From: Petrimonas sulfuriphila
Lineage (GTDB): Bacteria; Bacteroidota; Bacteroidia; Bacteroidales; Dysgonomonadaceae
Reading direction: 5' to 3' (one strand)
DNA length: 64,000 bases
Assembly (NCBI RefSeq): GCF_051201015.1
Contig: NZ_JBPEHI010000002.1
In this document: in pieces, positions 36,995 to 45,226 of the stretch
Layout: every line of letters starts with the position of its first letter
Position numbering within the stretch: position 1 is the first letter of the stretch
The notes under the pieces: model-generated
What the model was told of the DNA's origin: nothing
The model's database searches: none
The model's input: only the letters and a program-made list of their open reading frames with translations
Position numbers and translations under genes: made by a program

Positions 36995-37477
36995 TCAGGG
37001 AGCCGGAGCTGTGTTTGTTATTGAGAATGGGGATGTTAACCCGTCGTTGATTATAGTCACCTCACAATCCACGCTCAATGGATCATCCCCTCCGATGGTC
37101 CCGCGTATGCTACCCGATAAAGATACTTTTGTGGCCTCCACAATCTGACCGGTTACTGTTTCCAATTTTAAAGGCCCCTCAATGGTTACGGGCGAATTCG
37201 GTGCAAGCCATTTTTCCGGCGTGGCGACGTCAGCTTCACCACCCATCACATTGATGAGATTTTGTACTTTTAGTTCAATAAGCTTAAAGGTCATTACATT
37301 TGTCCCGGCCTTTTTAAGGATTTTCTTCACCACAGAACGGGTTTGTGCAGCCACCACCTCCGTATATTGCGGTTTATCACCACCCCAGTCGACTCCTTCT
37401 TCGGATATTAAACCGATTTCTTTTGTATCGATTGTCAGTTTTGCCAAATGCAAAATAATTCCGTCTAATTCTGCCAT
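36995..37477 (-). CDS. Major tail tube protein (predicted)
   Basis: 160 aa, beta-rich, with IDTKEIGLISEEGVDWGGDK and a threonine/valine-rich second half. Size and position (before the G/GT chaperone genes) fit the tail tube of a long non-contractile tail. No sheath gene is seen, so this phage is probably siphovirus-like rather than myovirus-like as Mu itself. Confidence 0.65.
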   Translation of the reverse strand: MAELDGIILHLAKLTIDTKEIGLISEEGVDWGGDKPQYTEVVAAQTRSVVKKILKKAGTNVMTFKLIELKVQNLINVMGGEADVATPEKWLAPNSPVTIEGPLKLETVTGQIVEATKVSLSGSIRGTIGGDDPLSVDCEVTIINDGLTSPFSITNTAPAP

Positions 37478-37478
37478 A

Positions 37479-37949
37479 TTATTTCAGTTTTAAAAAATTA
37501 AATTTCAATTTGATAACCAGCCATACTCCAAGAGCAACGGCCGTAATAAGCCCTATATAAAAGAAAATGGCCTGAAACTTCGTTTGCCTGTATTCCACTT
37601 TGGGAACTTTCACAAAAAAGGGCACGTCTTTTTCAATGTAGATTGTATCACTGGGGAGCCAAACCGTGTCCGGTTTAAAGTCCGCCTTGTAATCCATCAC
37701 GCCGTCTTTAAATCTGATGTTGCTACCAACATTGCCGCCTTTTTGCTCGCTAATGCCTTTCAGCAAAACGTTGTTAAGTGAGTCGCATTCAAAGACTGTC
37801 CGCAACAAGGCTGAATCTCCGGGGATATAAATAGGCACCAGGGTTGATACCTTCCGCTCCACCGTTTTTACCGGTACCTGGATAACCGGATGCTTTGTTT
37901 TGCAACCGATAAGCAGCAACAAAAAGGCTATGAACACGATTTTTTTCAT
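37479..37949 (-). CDS. Putative unimolecular spanin (lipoprotein with C-terminal membrane anchor)
   Basis: 156 aa. An N-terminal lipobox (LLLIGC, Cys16) should tether it to the outer membrane. A single hydrophobic helix at about residues 127-147 (FFYIGLITAVALGVWLVI) could insert in the inner membrane, with basic residues after it. That topology matches u-spanins such as T1 gp11, which fuse the two membranes in the last lysis step. It overlaps the holin candidate by 4 bp in the lysis cassette. Confidence 0.6.
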   Translation of the reverse strand: MKKIVFIAFLLLLIGCKTKHPVIQVPVKTVERKVSTLVPIYIPGDSALLRTVFECDSLNNVLLKGISEQKGGNVGSNIRFKDGVMDYKADFKPDTVWLPSDTIYIEKDVPFFVKVPKVEYRQTKFQAIFFYIGLITAVALGVWLVIKLKFNFLKLK

Positions 37950-38269
37950 TTTGCCCGGGTAATGGTTTTTATGCCTGTCAGGCGTTCGTTCAACAATTCA
38001 ACTTCATCTCGCAGCAGCTTGTTTTCAGCCCTTAATTGTGAAATTTCACCCTGCATCATTTTTTGGTTAGACAGCAAATCGGCATTCTCACTGCGGAGCG
38101 TAACAACCTCCTGAAGCAAATCCTTGTTCCTTTCGGACAGAAGATTAATTGACTCCTGCAAATCACTCAGGAAGTCGTTATTCCGCTTTTTAGTTCCGGC
38201 AATCCACCCAACTATCCCGGTCAAGGCCGGCATGATAAGGTCCAAGATTATGTTCACGTCAAAATTCAT
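37946..38269 (-). CDS. Putative holin / lysis-cassette membrane protein
   Basis: 107 aa with a single N-terminal membrane segment (ILDLIMPALTGIVGWIAG) followed by a long coiled coil with leucine heptads (residues 35-100). It lies between endolysin and spanin candidate, each overlapping by 4 bp, so a role as holin or lysis regulator is inferred. The long coiled coil is unusual for a holin. Confidence 0.5.
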   Translation of the reverse strand: MNFDVNIILDLIMPALTGIVGWIAGTKKRNNDFLSDLQESINLLSERNKDLLQEVVTLRSENADLLSNQKMMQGEISQLRAENKLLRDEVELLNERLTGIKTITRAK

Positions 38270-38778
38270 TTTTCAAAATACATTTCTGCCTCCGCAGCAC
38301 GGCGGCGAGTTAGCCCAGGCAAAACCTTCAACACTCCATTTACACGTGCTTTGTTCCACTTTGCAAACTCACCACGTATCCGGTTATCATATACATTTGA
38401 GCGGACATGACGTAACAGCGTGCTGTTCTTCAAATTGGAAAACCCAACGTTATAAGCAAAAGAAACAAGAGCGTCAAATTGACCTTGTGAAAGCTGCAGC
38501 TTAAGGGAGTTTATCATGTTTTCCCGTACAGCCAGGTCTTCTTTCAAGGCAGCTTCAGCCTCGGCCTCTGTTTTTATCTTGCTGAATTTGTACGCTTTTC
38601 CCTTATTCTCAATTCCTGATAACGGATTGCCGTTCTGGTCAAGGACAAGCCGTCCCCAGCCTTCTGTCCATAATCCTGCAGGGCACATTTTGGGCTGTAA
38701 ACCTATAAGGTGTAAATCTCCGTCATGTAGCGATTCAAAACGCTTTATCAATTCAATTCCCTTGTTGCTTGTTCTCAT
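38266..38778 (-). CDS. Phage endolysin, GH24 lysozyme
   Basis: 170 aa T4-type lysozyme. The catalytic Glu lies in IKRFESLH, followed after an unusually long loop by CPAGLWTEGWG with the conserved Thr, then QFDALVSFAYNVG and TRRRAAEAEMY. It cuts peptidoglycan at the end of the lytic cycle. No signal peptide, so it needs a holin. First gene of the lysis cassette. Confidence 0.9.
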   Translation of the reverse strand: MRTSNKGIELIKRFESLHDGDLHLIGLQPKMCPAGLWTEGWGRLVLDQNGNPLSGIENKGKAYKFSKIKTEAEAEAALKEDLAVRENMINSLKLQLSQGQFDALVSFAYNVGFSNLKNSTLLRHVRSNVYDNRIRGEFAKWNKARVNGVLKVLPGLTRRRAAEAEMYFEK

Positions 38779-38790
38779 ATCCGAGTACTT

Positions 38791-38828
38791 AAAAAACCGG
38801 GGTGCGGCCAGGTGCGCCGCGCCCCGGG
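38791..38828 (-). terminator. Terminator between capsid and lysis genes
   Basis: A GC-rich stem (38797-38802 with 38822-38827, plus inner GCGGC/GCCGC pairs) is followed on the minus strand by TTTTTT. It probably limits read-through from capsid transcription into the lysis/tail genes. Confidence 0.7.
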
Positions 38829-38858
38829 AAAATCAAAAAGAATTACGAAAGAGAAAAA

Positions 38859-40175
38859 TTATGCTTTAAACCAGGCTGTCCCGCTCCACGCAAGGATTGC
38901 GGTTGTTGATTTTTCAATGTCAATGCCTGCGACTACCATTTTATTGGCTGCAGAGGTGTTGGTTACAACCAGACGCGCGCCCAATTCAGGAGTGCCGGTT
39001 AAACTTACAATCTCTCCATCGGATGCAGGTTCGTGTGAGAGTTCAGCCACATATGCGCTGTACACCACCGCTCCGCCGGCAACGGATACCGTCGTTTTCT
39101 CGCGCGCATCCATCATTACTACTTCTTCTCCCCACGCCGTATTGGTGTCGGCTTTCATCAGCATTTTAAAGAAATAGCGTTCGCCCGCGTTGGTCAGTTT
39201 TGCAATTTGAATCACGTTGTAATCGTCCACCAGATTGCAGCCTGCCCAAAGGTTGGTATCGTCGTCCATACCGGTGATGGTGGCCACGATCAGGCCGTCG
39301 GGCCACTGTGCTAGCGGTTCAATGGCAATACCTTTGAAGCGTTCGGGGTTTTTGTCGGTAAAATCCTTACCCTTCGAGGTTTGGCGGGTAAGTTCGTCGT
39401 CGTACTTGTCCGCGTCGTCGATGCTCATAAGCAAACGAAGTCCGGGATTGTTGCGCATCGTTTTGGGGATTGCCTTGCGAATGGCGGTCAGTTTGTCCAC
39501 CATTTTCACGGCGGTTCCAACGGGCACGTTGATCACGTCCTTGTCGGACAACATCCGGGTGAGAATGCCGTCAAACAGGTGATCGTCATCGTCTCCGAAT
39601 ATGCCGTTTATGAAATGTCCACCCAACTCAAAATCAACGGCGTTTGCCATTGCTTCCAGCAATTTGTTTTGAGCCTCTACCGGCAGTTCCGCAAAAACAA
39701 GCTCGCCCTTGGGCTGCCACGGCCTCCAGAATTTTTCAAACGAGCGCGGGTTGAATGTCGTGAATGCCATAAATTCCTGCGGTTTTAATAAGCGCTCGTC
39801 AATGTTGAAATTGCCTTTGCCATCCTCGTCAACGGGTTGTTCCTTGCGCTTTTGCAACATTTTTCCGGTACGCATTCTCGGAATGTAATATTTATCTGAA
39901 ATTTCCGGCACCAGTTTTATAAGTCCGCGCTCAACCAGCTCGTTTTTCGTTGTCGCCCGGGTTAACAACTTCTCCAGCACCTCCCCGTTATACGCGGAGT
40001 TAATAACAATAGCCATTGGCAGCACACCGGATAACGGTTTAACGGCTAAACTCAACAGCACACCCCCGGCTACTACCAATGCAGGGCTAATACCAACCGC
40101 AAATCCTATTGCGCTACCCACAACCACATTGAACAACAATGCGGTAATTAACATGATGATTCCTTTTAGTTTCAT
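38859..40175 (-). CDS. Major capsid protein, HK97-like, with hydrophobic N-terminal leader
   Basis: 438 aa. The first ~55 residues form two hydrophobic stretches (LITALLFNVVVGSAIGFAV, LVVAGGVLLSLAV). The remainder has the layout of a capsid protein with NNPGLRLLMSIDDADKYDD and a beta-rich C-terminal end. It follows the protease/scaffold gene by 9 bp. The leader may act as a scaffold-like delta domain that the adjacent ClpP-like protease removes; this is inferred from position only. Confidence 0.7.
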   Translation of the reverse strand: MKLKGIIMLITALLFNVVVGSAIGFAVGISPALVVAGGVLLSLAVKPLSGVLPMAIVINSAYNGEVLEKLLTRATTKNELVERGLIKLVPEISDKYYIPRMRTGKMLQKRKEQPVDEDGKGNFNIDERLLKPQEFMAFTTFNPRSFEKFWRPWQPKGELVFAELPVEAQNKLLEAMANAVDFELGGHFINGIFGDDDDHLFDGILTRMLSDKDVINVPVGTAVKMVDKLTAIRKAIPKTMRNNPGLRLLMSIDDADKYDDELTRQTSKGKDFTDKNPERFKGIAIEPLAQWPDGLIVATITGMDDDTNLWAGCNLVDDYNVIQIAKLTNAGERYFFKMLMKADTNTAWGEEVVMMDAREKTTVSVAGGAVVYSAYVAELSHEPASDGEIVSLTGTPELGARLVVTNTSAANKMVVAGIDIEKSTTAILAWSGTAWFKA

Positions 40176-40184
40176 ATGGTCAAA

Positions 40185-41222
40185 TCACTTTTTTAAGTTT
40201 TGTTTAATTTCTTTCATCCTCGCTTCCCACGCGCTCTCTTTGTGTTCCGGATCGTGATCGTCAAGAATGTTTTGGACAACACGCTTTTTGGGGACGCGTT
40301 TTTCAATGGCAGCCTTGGCCGCTTCAAAATCTTTGTTCAGGAAAGTGCGGTAACTCTCCACCTCATTTTCGCCAAAACGCTCCTCTTTTCGGGCATTCTG
40401 CAGTATCGTTTCAATTTCCTGCTTGTGAGTATCGGCCTCTTTTTGTTTAAAAGCGTCGTTCTCATTCTTCAGTGTTTCGTTTTCGGTTTCAAGCCCTTTC
40501 ACTTTTCCGGCTTCTGTTTCCAGTTCATCAATGACTTTTTCGAAGTCCGTGTCCGTGGAACAGTTGGCAAAACGCTGTCTTTTTTTTAAGTTTTCGTACA
40601 TGATTGAAGTCGTTTTATGATTAAAATATCGATTGTTGAAAATTTGATATACCTGGTCAGGAGTGCTTTCTTCCGGAAGCGGGTCTGCATCATAAATACC
40701 GTCTATGAATCCAAGTTTCAAAGCCTCATCGGCCTTTAGCCAATGATCAGTGCCGTCGAAATAGGTGGCTCGCACCTGGTCAACCGATAAGCCCGTTTTC
40801 TTGGAGTAGATATCGCACAAATCATTTTCAATAGTTTCGATTTCCGAGAGGGTGGATTTTATTTTTTCCTTGTTTCCCCACACTCCGCCGGTTACGCCGT
40901 GAATCATCCAGCGCGCGTATTTGCTCATATAAACCGGCTTGCCGCAACTGGCAATTACAGAGGCTATAGATGCCGCCACGCCGTCAATGTAAATAGTTAT
41001 GTCCGCTTTGCTGTTCCGCAGCGCATTGAATATGGCTATACCACCATCAACATCGCCTCCATTGCTGTTGATACGCACATCTATTTTACTATACAGTTGT
41101 TCCGCCTCAAATATTTCCCGTGCGATATCGCCTGATTTTAACTCCTCGAATTCGCCTATGGCTCCATACAGGAGAATCAGACAACTTTCTTTTCCGGCTA
41201 TGATGTTGAAAAATTTACTCAT
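40185..41222 (-). CDS. Prohead protease (ClpP/S14-like) fused to a scaffold-like domain
   Basis: 345 aa from the ATG at 41222; a GTG at 41255 is an alternative. Residues 1-190 are ClpP-like: nucleophile Ser in DGVAASIASVIA, His in MIHGVTGG, and DLCDIYSKKTGL. The rest is a charged coiled coil (ETENETLKNENDAFKQK) typical of capsid scaffolds. Such fusions cut the scaffold and capsid precursor during head maturation. First gene of the leftward late operon. Confidence 0.85.
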   Translation of the reverse strand: MSKFFNIIAGKESCLILLYGAIGEFEELKSGDIAREIFEAEQLYSKIDVRINSNGGDVDGGIAIFNALRNSKADITIYIDGVAASIASVIASCGKPVYMSKYARWMIHGVTGGVWGNKEKIKSTLSEIETIENDLCDIYSKKTGLSVDQVRATYFDGTDHWLKADEALKLGFIDGIYDADPLPEESTPDQVYQIFNNRYFNHKTTSIMYENLKKRQRFANCSTDTDFEKVIDELETEAGKVKGLETENETLKNENDAFKQKEADTHKQEIETILQNARKEERFGENEVESYRTFLNKDFEAAKAAIEKRVPKKRVVQNILDDHDPEHKESAWEARMKEIKQNLKK

Positions 41223-41255
41223 CGTGCTTTTGCGTGTAAATGAATATTTATGCAC

Positions 41256-41265
41256 TGCAAAAATG
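41256..41265 (-). promoter_or_regulatory. Leftward late promoter, -7 element
   Basis: Minus strand CATTTTTGCA, identical to the element of the rightward promoter at 41381-41390 and one base from the TAnnTTTG consensus. A TTTTTTG lies about 17 bp upstream. It faces the capsid/tail operon. Confidence 0.5.
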
Positions 41266-41296
41266 AGCCTATTTTTTCACTTCAAAAAATCATAAA

Positions 41297-41328
41297 TCCA
41301 TCATTACCATTTAAAGAGTAATGATGGA
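41297..41328. promoter_or_regulatory. Inverted repeat in the divergent late promoter region
   Basis: Perfect 11-bp arms TCCATCATTAC (41297-41307) and GTAATGATGGA (41318-41328) with a 10-bp spacer, between the two late promoters. A candidate binding site for a late activator. Confidence 0.55.
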
Positions 41329-41356
41329 GTTTTAAAAATACACCATGAATTCCTGT

Positions 41357-41390
41357 TTTGACACACCTCTTTTTTTAGTGCATTTTTGCA
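41357..41390 (+). promoter_or_regulatory. Rightward late promoter (TTTG, 20-bp spacer, CATTTTTG)
   Basis: TTTG at 41357-41360 and CATTTTTG at 41381-41388 are separated by 20 bp, close to TTTG-N19-21-TAnnTTTG. The ATG at 41400 is only 12 bp after the -7 box, so the mRNA leader would be very short. Confidence 0.6.
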
Positions 41391-41399
41391 TATAAATAC

Positions 41400-41855
41400 A
41401 TGTGTAAAATGGCAGAACTAACAGCGAAACAAAAAAAAGAATGGGCGAAAACGCTTTTCCTGAAAGAAAACTTAACCATTATCGAGATTGCCGATCGTGT
41501 GGGTACCACACGGCAGACAGTGAGCAGGTGGATTAAGGACGGGAAGTGGGAAACGCTGAAAACAAGCCTTACGCTCACGCGCGAAGAGCAAATCGCCATG
41601 CTCTACCGTCAAGTGGCCGAAATAAACAAGTCTATTTCCGAGCGTGCGGATGGCGAGCGATTTGCCAGTAGCAAGGAGGCGGACATCCTCGGCAAACTGG
41701 CATCAGCCATAAACAAGATGGAAAGCGATGTCGGCATTAAAGACATTTGTGAAGTCGGTACAAAGTTCATCGAGTGGCTCCGCCCCGTGGATCTAGACAA
41801 GGCAAAAGACATTGCCGCCATTTACGACGCTTTTATTAAAGACAGCTTACGATGA
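41400..41855 (+). CDS. Terminase small subunit-like DNA-binding protein (DUF1804-like)
   Basis: 151 aa. A helix-turn-helix at residues 25-50 (IEIADRVGTTRQTVSRWIKD) is followed by helical regions, as in small terminases of Mu-like phages. It would recognise phage DNA and recruit the large subunit. ATG at 41400 or 41409. It overlaps the large subunit by 4 bp. Confidence 0.8.
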   Translation: MCKMAELTAKQKKEWAKTLFLKENLTIIEIADRVGTTRQTVSRWIKDGKWETLKTSLTLTREEQIAMLYRQVAEINKSISERADGERFASSKEADILGKLASAINKMESDVGIKDICEVGTKFIEWLRPVDLDKAKDIAAIYDAFIKDSLR

Positions 41856-43381
41856 AACAGGAGGACAGAAGCGCCCTCCGTAATTGGGAGGAGTACAAGG
41901 AGGACATAATGCGTTCTACGCCGGTGGACAAAAACATGACACGGGCGGAGATCGAAAGGCATCGCGTCCAGCTCGAAGCAAACCCGGTAGAGTGGATAAA
42001 GTTCTTTTTTCCGAAATATGCCAAATACGAGTTCGCACCTTTCCATATCCGGGCCATAAACCGGCTGGTTAACAATCCGGAGTGGTACGAAGTACTATCG
42101 TGGGCACGGGAGCTCGCGAAGAGTACCGTGGTAATGTTTGTGGTAATGTATTTGACGCTCACCGGCAAAAAGTTCAACGTACTGCTGACCGCTGCCACGG
42201 TAGATGCGGCCAGACGTCTGCTCGCACCATATCGAGCCAACCTCGAAAGCAACGGTCGCATCAAAGCCTATTACGGAGAGCAAACAAACCTCGGAAGCTG
42301 GACGGAATCGGAATTCATAACACGCAAGGGCGTGGCGTTTCGGGGCATTGGTATCGGTTCCGCACCACGCGGTAGCCGCAACGAGGAAATACGTCCGGAC
42401 ATTGAGCTATTCGATGACTACGATACCGACGAGGCGGTTAATAACCCCGAAACCGTAAAAAAGAACTGGGAATTTTTCGAGGATGCGGTTTATCCCACAC
42501 GTTCCATTTCCGAACCGACCTTAATAGTTTGGTGCGGCAACATTATCGCCAAAGATTGCTGTATTACCCGTGCCGGAGCAAAGGCCGACCATTGGGATAT
42601 TGTCAATATCCGCGATAAAGACGGCAAAAGTACTTGGCAGGCGAAAAACAAGGAGGAAGATATCGACCGTACACTCGGGAAAATCTCAACCCGTGCCGCG
42701 CAAAAAGAGTACTTCAATAACCCTGTTTCAGAGGGTAAAATATTTAAAAACCTCAAATTCGGTAAAATCCCGCCGCTCAAAAAATTCAAATACGTGGTTA
42801 TCTATGGCGATCCTGCTCCGGGAGAAAACAAAACCGCCAAAAAGAGCTCCACTAAGGGCGTATGGGTTTGCGGCTGGCTCGATGAGAAGTTGTATGTTAT
42901 AAAAGGCTTTCAGGCGAAAGAGTTAAACTCCGTGTTTATCGACTGGTATTTTACGCTAAACGATTACGTGGGCGAAAAAACAACCATTTACAACTTCATG
43001 GAGAACAACAAACTCCAAGACCCATTTTTTCAGCAAGTTTTCAAGCCACTGGTCAATAAAAGAAAAAAAGATTTGGGCGTGCAACTGATAATTAATCCGG
43101 ATGAGGACAAGAAAACGGATAAGGCGACACGTATCGAGTCTGATCTGGAACCGCTCGACCGCGACGGACAACTCATTTTCAATATCGACGAAAAGGATAA
43201 CCCGCACATGGACGAGTTAATTACCCAATTCAAATTGTTCGAGTTGCATTTACCCTACAACGCCGACGGCCCCGACTGCATCCAGGGGGCCTATAAAAAA
43301 TTACTCCAAAAATTAGACGAATTAACAATGACGCGGGTGCCTATGACATCCATTACCCGCAGAAATAAACATAGACGATGA
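41852..43381 (+). CDS. Terminase large subunit
   Basis: 509 aa. The ATPase domain has a Walker A variant (ARELAKST), a Walker B with LFDDYDTDE, and a coupling motif. The C-terminal RNase H-like nuclease domain shows Asp in VIYGDPAPGENK and later acidic residues. It packages phage DNA into proheads (Mu gp28 equivalent). Four-base overlaps join it to both neighbours. Confidence 0.92.
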   Translation: MKQEDRSALRNWEEYKEDIMRSTPVDKNMTRAEIERHRVQLEANPVEWIKFFFPKYAKYEFAPFHIRAINRLVNNPEWYEVLSWARELAKSTVVMFVVMYLTLTGKKFNVLLTAATVDAARRLLAPYRANLESNGRIKAYYGEQTNLGSWTESEFITRKGVAFRGIGIGSAPRGSRNEEIRPDIELFDDYDTDEAVNNPETVKKNWEFFEDAVYPTRSISEPTLIVWCGNIIAKDCCITRAGAKADHWDIVNIRDKDGKSTWQAKNKEEDIDRTLGKISTRAAQKEYFNNPVSEGKIFKNLKFGKIPPLKKFKYVVIYGDPAPGENKTAKKSSTKGVWVCGWLDEKLYVIKGFQAKELNSVFIDWYFTLNDYVGEKTTIYNFMENNKLQDPFFQQVFKPLVNKRKKDLGVQLIINPDEDKKTDKATRIESDLEPLDRDGQLIFNIDEKDNPHMDELITQFKLFELHLPYNADGPDCIQGAYKKLLQKLDELTMTRVPMTSITRRNKHRR

Positions 43382-43800
43382 GCGAATTTCTACAAAAAAC
43401 CGATTACAACGCCTCCATCCATGCCGAGATTTTGGATTCCTTAATCCGCAGCGATGAGAGCCTTATTGAAATATGCGAAGATCGCGCCATTCTTGAAATG
43501 ACGAGCGAGCTCTCCGGCCGTTACGACTGTGATCAACTTTTTTCTGCCCGTAACGATGATCGCAACCAGTTGGTTATGATGATGGCCATGGATATTGCCA
43601 TTTACCACATGTTCAGCATCCACAACCCACAAAAGATTAGCGCAATTCGGGTGGAACGATACAAACGCGCTACAGAATGGCTCAAGGCCGTGCGGGCGGG
43701 AAAAACCGGAATACCCGGTGCACCGGTTACCGATGATCCCGAAACCGTAAGGGGCAATTATTTCATGAAGTCGAATCCCAAACGCAATAACCACAGATGA
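43378..43800 (+). CDS. Mu gp36-like protein (DUF1320)
   Basis: 140 aa helical protein with the pattern of the DUF1320/gp36 family: short N-terminus, ILEMTSELSGRYDCDQLF, then LVMMMAMDIAIYHMFSIH. In Mu this gene is next to head and tail-joining genes. Its position between terminase and portal is a rearranged order. Confidence 0.75.
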   Translation: MSEFLQKTDYNASIHAEILDSLIRSDESLIEICEDRAILEMTSELSGRYDCDQLFSARNDDRNQLVMMMAMDIAIYHMFSIHNPQKISAIRVERYKRATEWLKAVRAGKTGIPGAPVTDDPETVRGNYFMKSNPKRNNHR

Positions 43801-45083
43801 AAAAGGAAAGTAAACGCATCGTTCCCTCCGATACTGGCAAACAGATAATCGTTCTCACGCAAACAAACCGGACAAGCATCGATATCGGGTCCTACACCTC
43901 GGCAGTCAAGGCGGCCGATAACATAAAACACCCCAACCGCGTAAAATGGCTGGACATCGTGGATGAGCTTCTTACGGATGCGCATCTGCGTGCTGTTATT
44001 CAAAAAAGAAAGTCCGCCGTTTTGTCCATTCCCATCGAATTTCAACGGAACGGGAAAACGGATGAAAAAATAGCGGAACAATTACGCTCTCCGTGGTTTT
44101 ACTCTTTTCTCGAGGATGCGCTGGACACGCCCATCCTTGGCAACACGCTTGTGCAGTTCTACATCGAAAACGGTTGGATTGGCTACGACCTTATTCCTCG
44201 CAAACACTTCGATCCGGTAAATCGGATTATTCTTAAAAATCAAGGAGATACGAAAGGTACGCCGTTTGAGGAATTTCCCGATCTATTATTTATCGGAGAA
44301 CCGCGCAATTTGGGACTGATGCAGGCCGCCGCGCCGTATGTGATTTACAAACGCAACTCCATAGCCGACTGGGCGCAATTTTCCGAAATTTACGGCATGC
44401 CGCTACTCGAGGGCACGTACGACAGTACAGACGACGAAGCCCGGCAAAAACTCATTGCCGATCTTTTTGATCGCGGGGCCAACTCCGCACTTGTACACCC
44501 CGATGGAACAAAACTCCAAATTCATGATCTGAACTCAAAGGCTGGAAGTTCCGACCTGTATAAGTCGTTCAGCGAGTTTTGCAACGCTGAGATAAGCAAA
44601 CTGTTTCTCGGCAATACACTTACCACCGAGGCCGGGGATAAGGGCACACAGGCGCTCGGAACCGTCCATAAAAAGGTGGAGGAACGGATTGAGCAAACCG
44701 ACAAACAGTTTATCCTCAATTTGCTCAATTATCAAATGTCGGACATCTTTGCGTCGCTGGGAATCAACACCGCCGGTGGCGAGTTCGCTTTCGTTGTTCC
44801 GCAAGACAAAGACTTATCGCAACGCGTTACAATCGACACACAGTTAAAAACCATGGGGCTGCCCATTAGTGACGACTATTTCTATGAAACATACGGCATC
44901 GAAAAACCAGCCAATTACGACGAGTTAAAAGCGCAACAAATACAATCGTCCGCTCAATTTATCCCTGTTGTAGAGACGTCTGAAGACAAGGAAAAAACCA
45001 CTTCACTCAAAAACATCGGGAAACGGCTTTTTTTCGTAAAAGCCCCGGCTCGAAAATCCGGGGCGGCTTCAAACTGGGATTAA
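43797..45083 (+). CDS. Portal protein, DUF935 family (Mu gp29-like)
   Basis: 428 aa. Recognisable as a Mu-type portal by HPNRVKWLDIVDELLTDAHL, AVIQKRKSAVLSIPIEF and TEAGDKGTQALGTVH. It forms the ring at the head vertex through which DNA passes. Close to its 3' end is a T TTT TTC heptamer in frame; a -1 shift there leads straight into the MuF frame. Confidence 0.9.
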   Translation: MKKESKRIVPSDTGKQIIVLTQTNRTSIDIGSYTSAVKAADNIKHPNRVKWLDIVDELLTDAHLRAVIQKRKSAVLSIPIEFQRNGKTDEKIAEQLRSPWFYSFLEDALDTPILGNTLVQFYIENGWIGYDLIPRKHFDPVNRIILKNQGDTKGTPFEEFPDLLFIGEPRNLGLMQAAAPYVIYKRNSIADWAQFSEIYGMPLLEGTYDSTDDEARQKLIADLFDRGANSALVHPDGTKLQIHDLNSKAGSSDLYKSFSEFCNAEISKLFLGNTLTTEAGDKGTQALGTVHKKVEERIEQTDKQFILNLLNYQMSDIFASLGINTAGGEFAFVVPQDKDLSQRVTIDTQLKTMGLPISDDYFYETYGIEKPANYDELKAQQIQSSAQFIPVVETSEDKEKTTSLKNIGKRLFFVKAPARKSGAASNWD

Positions 45084-45226
45084 ACAACCTGTACAATCAA
45101 CCGGACTACTGTAGAGATGCGGCATGCCACGTTTCAAACAAAAAAGATGTCTCATCATCATTTACATACGACAACGATGTCATAAAAGCCGCGCTAAAAA
45201 GGCTGTACGAGAAAAAATACAACCCC

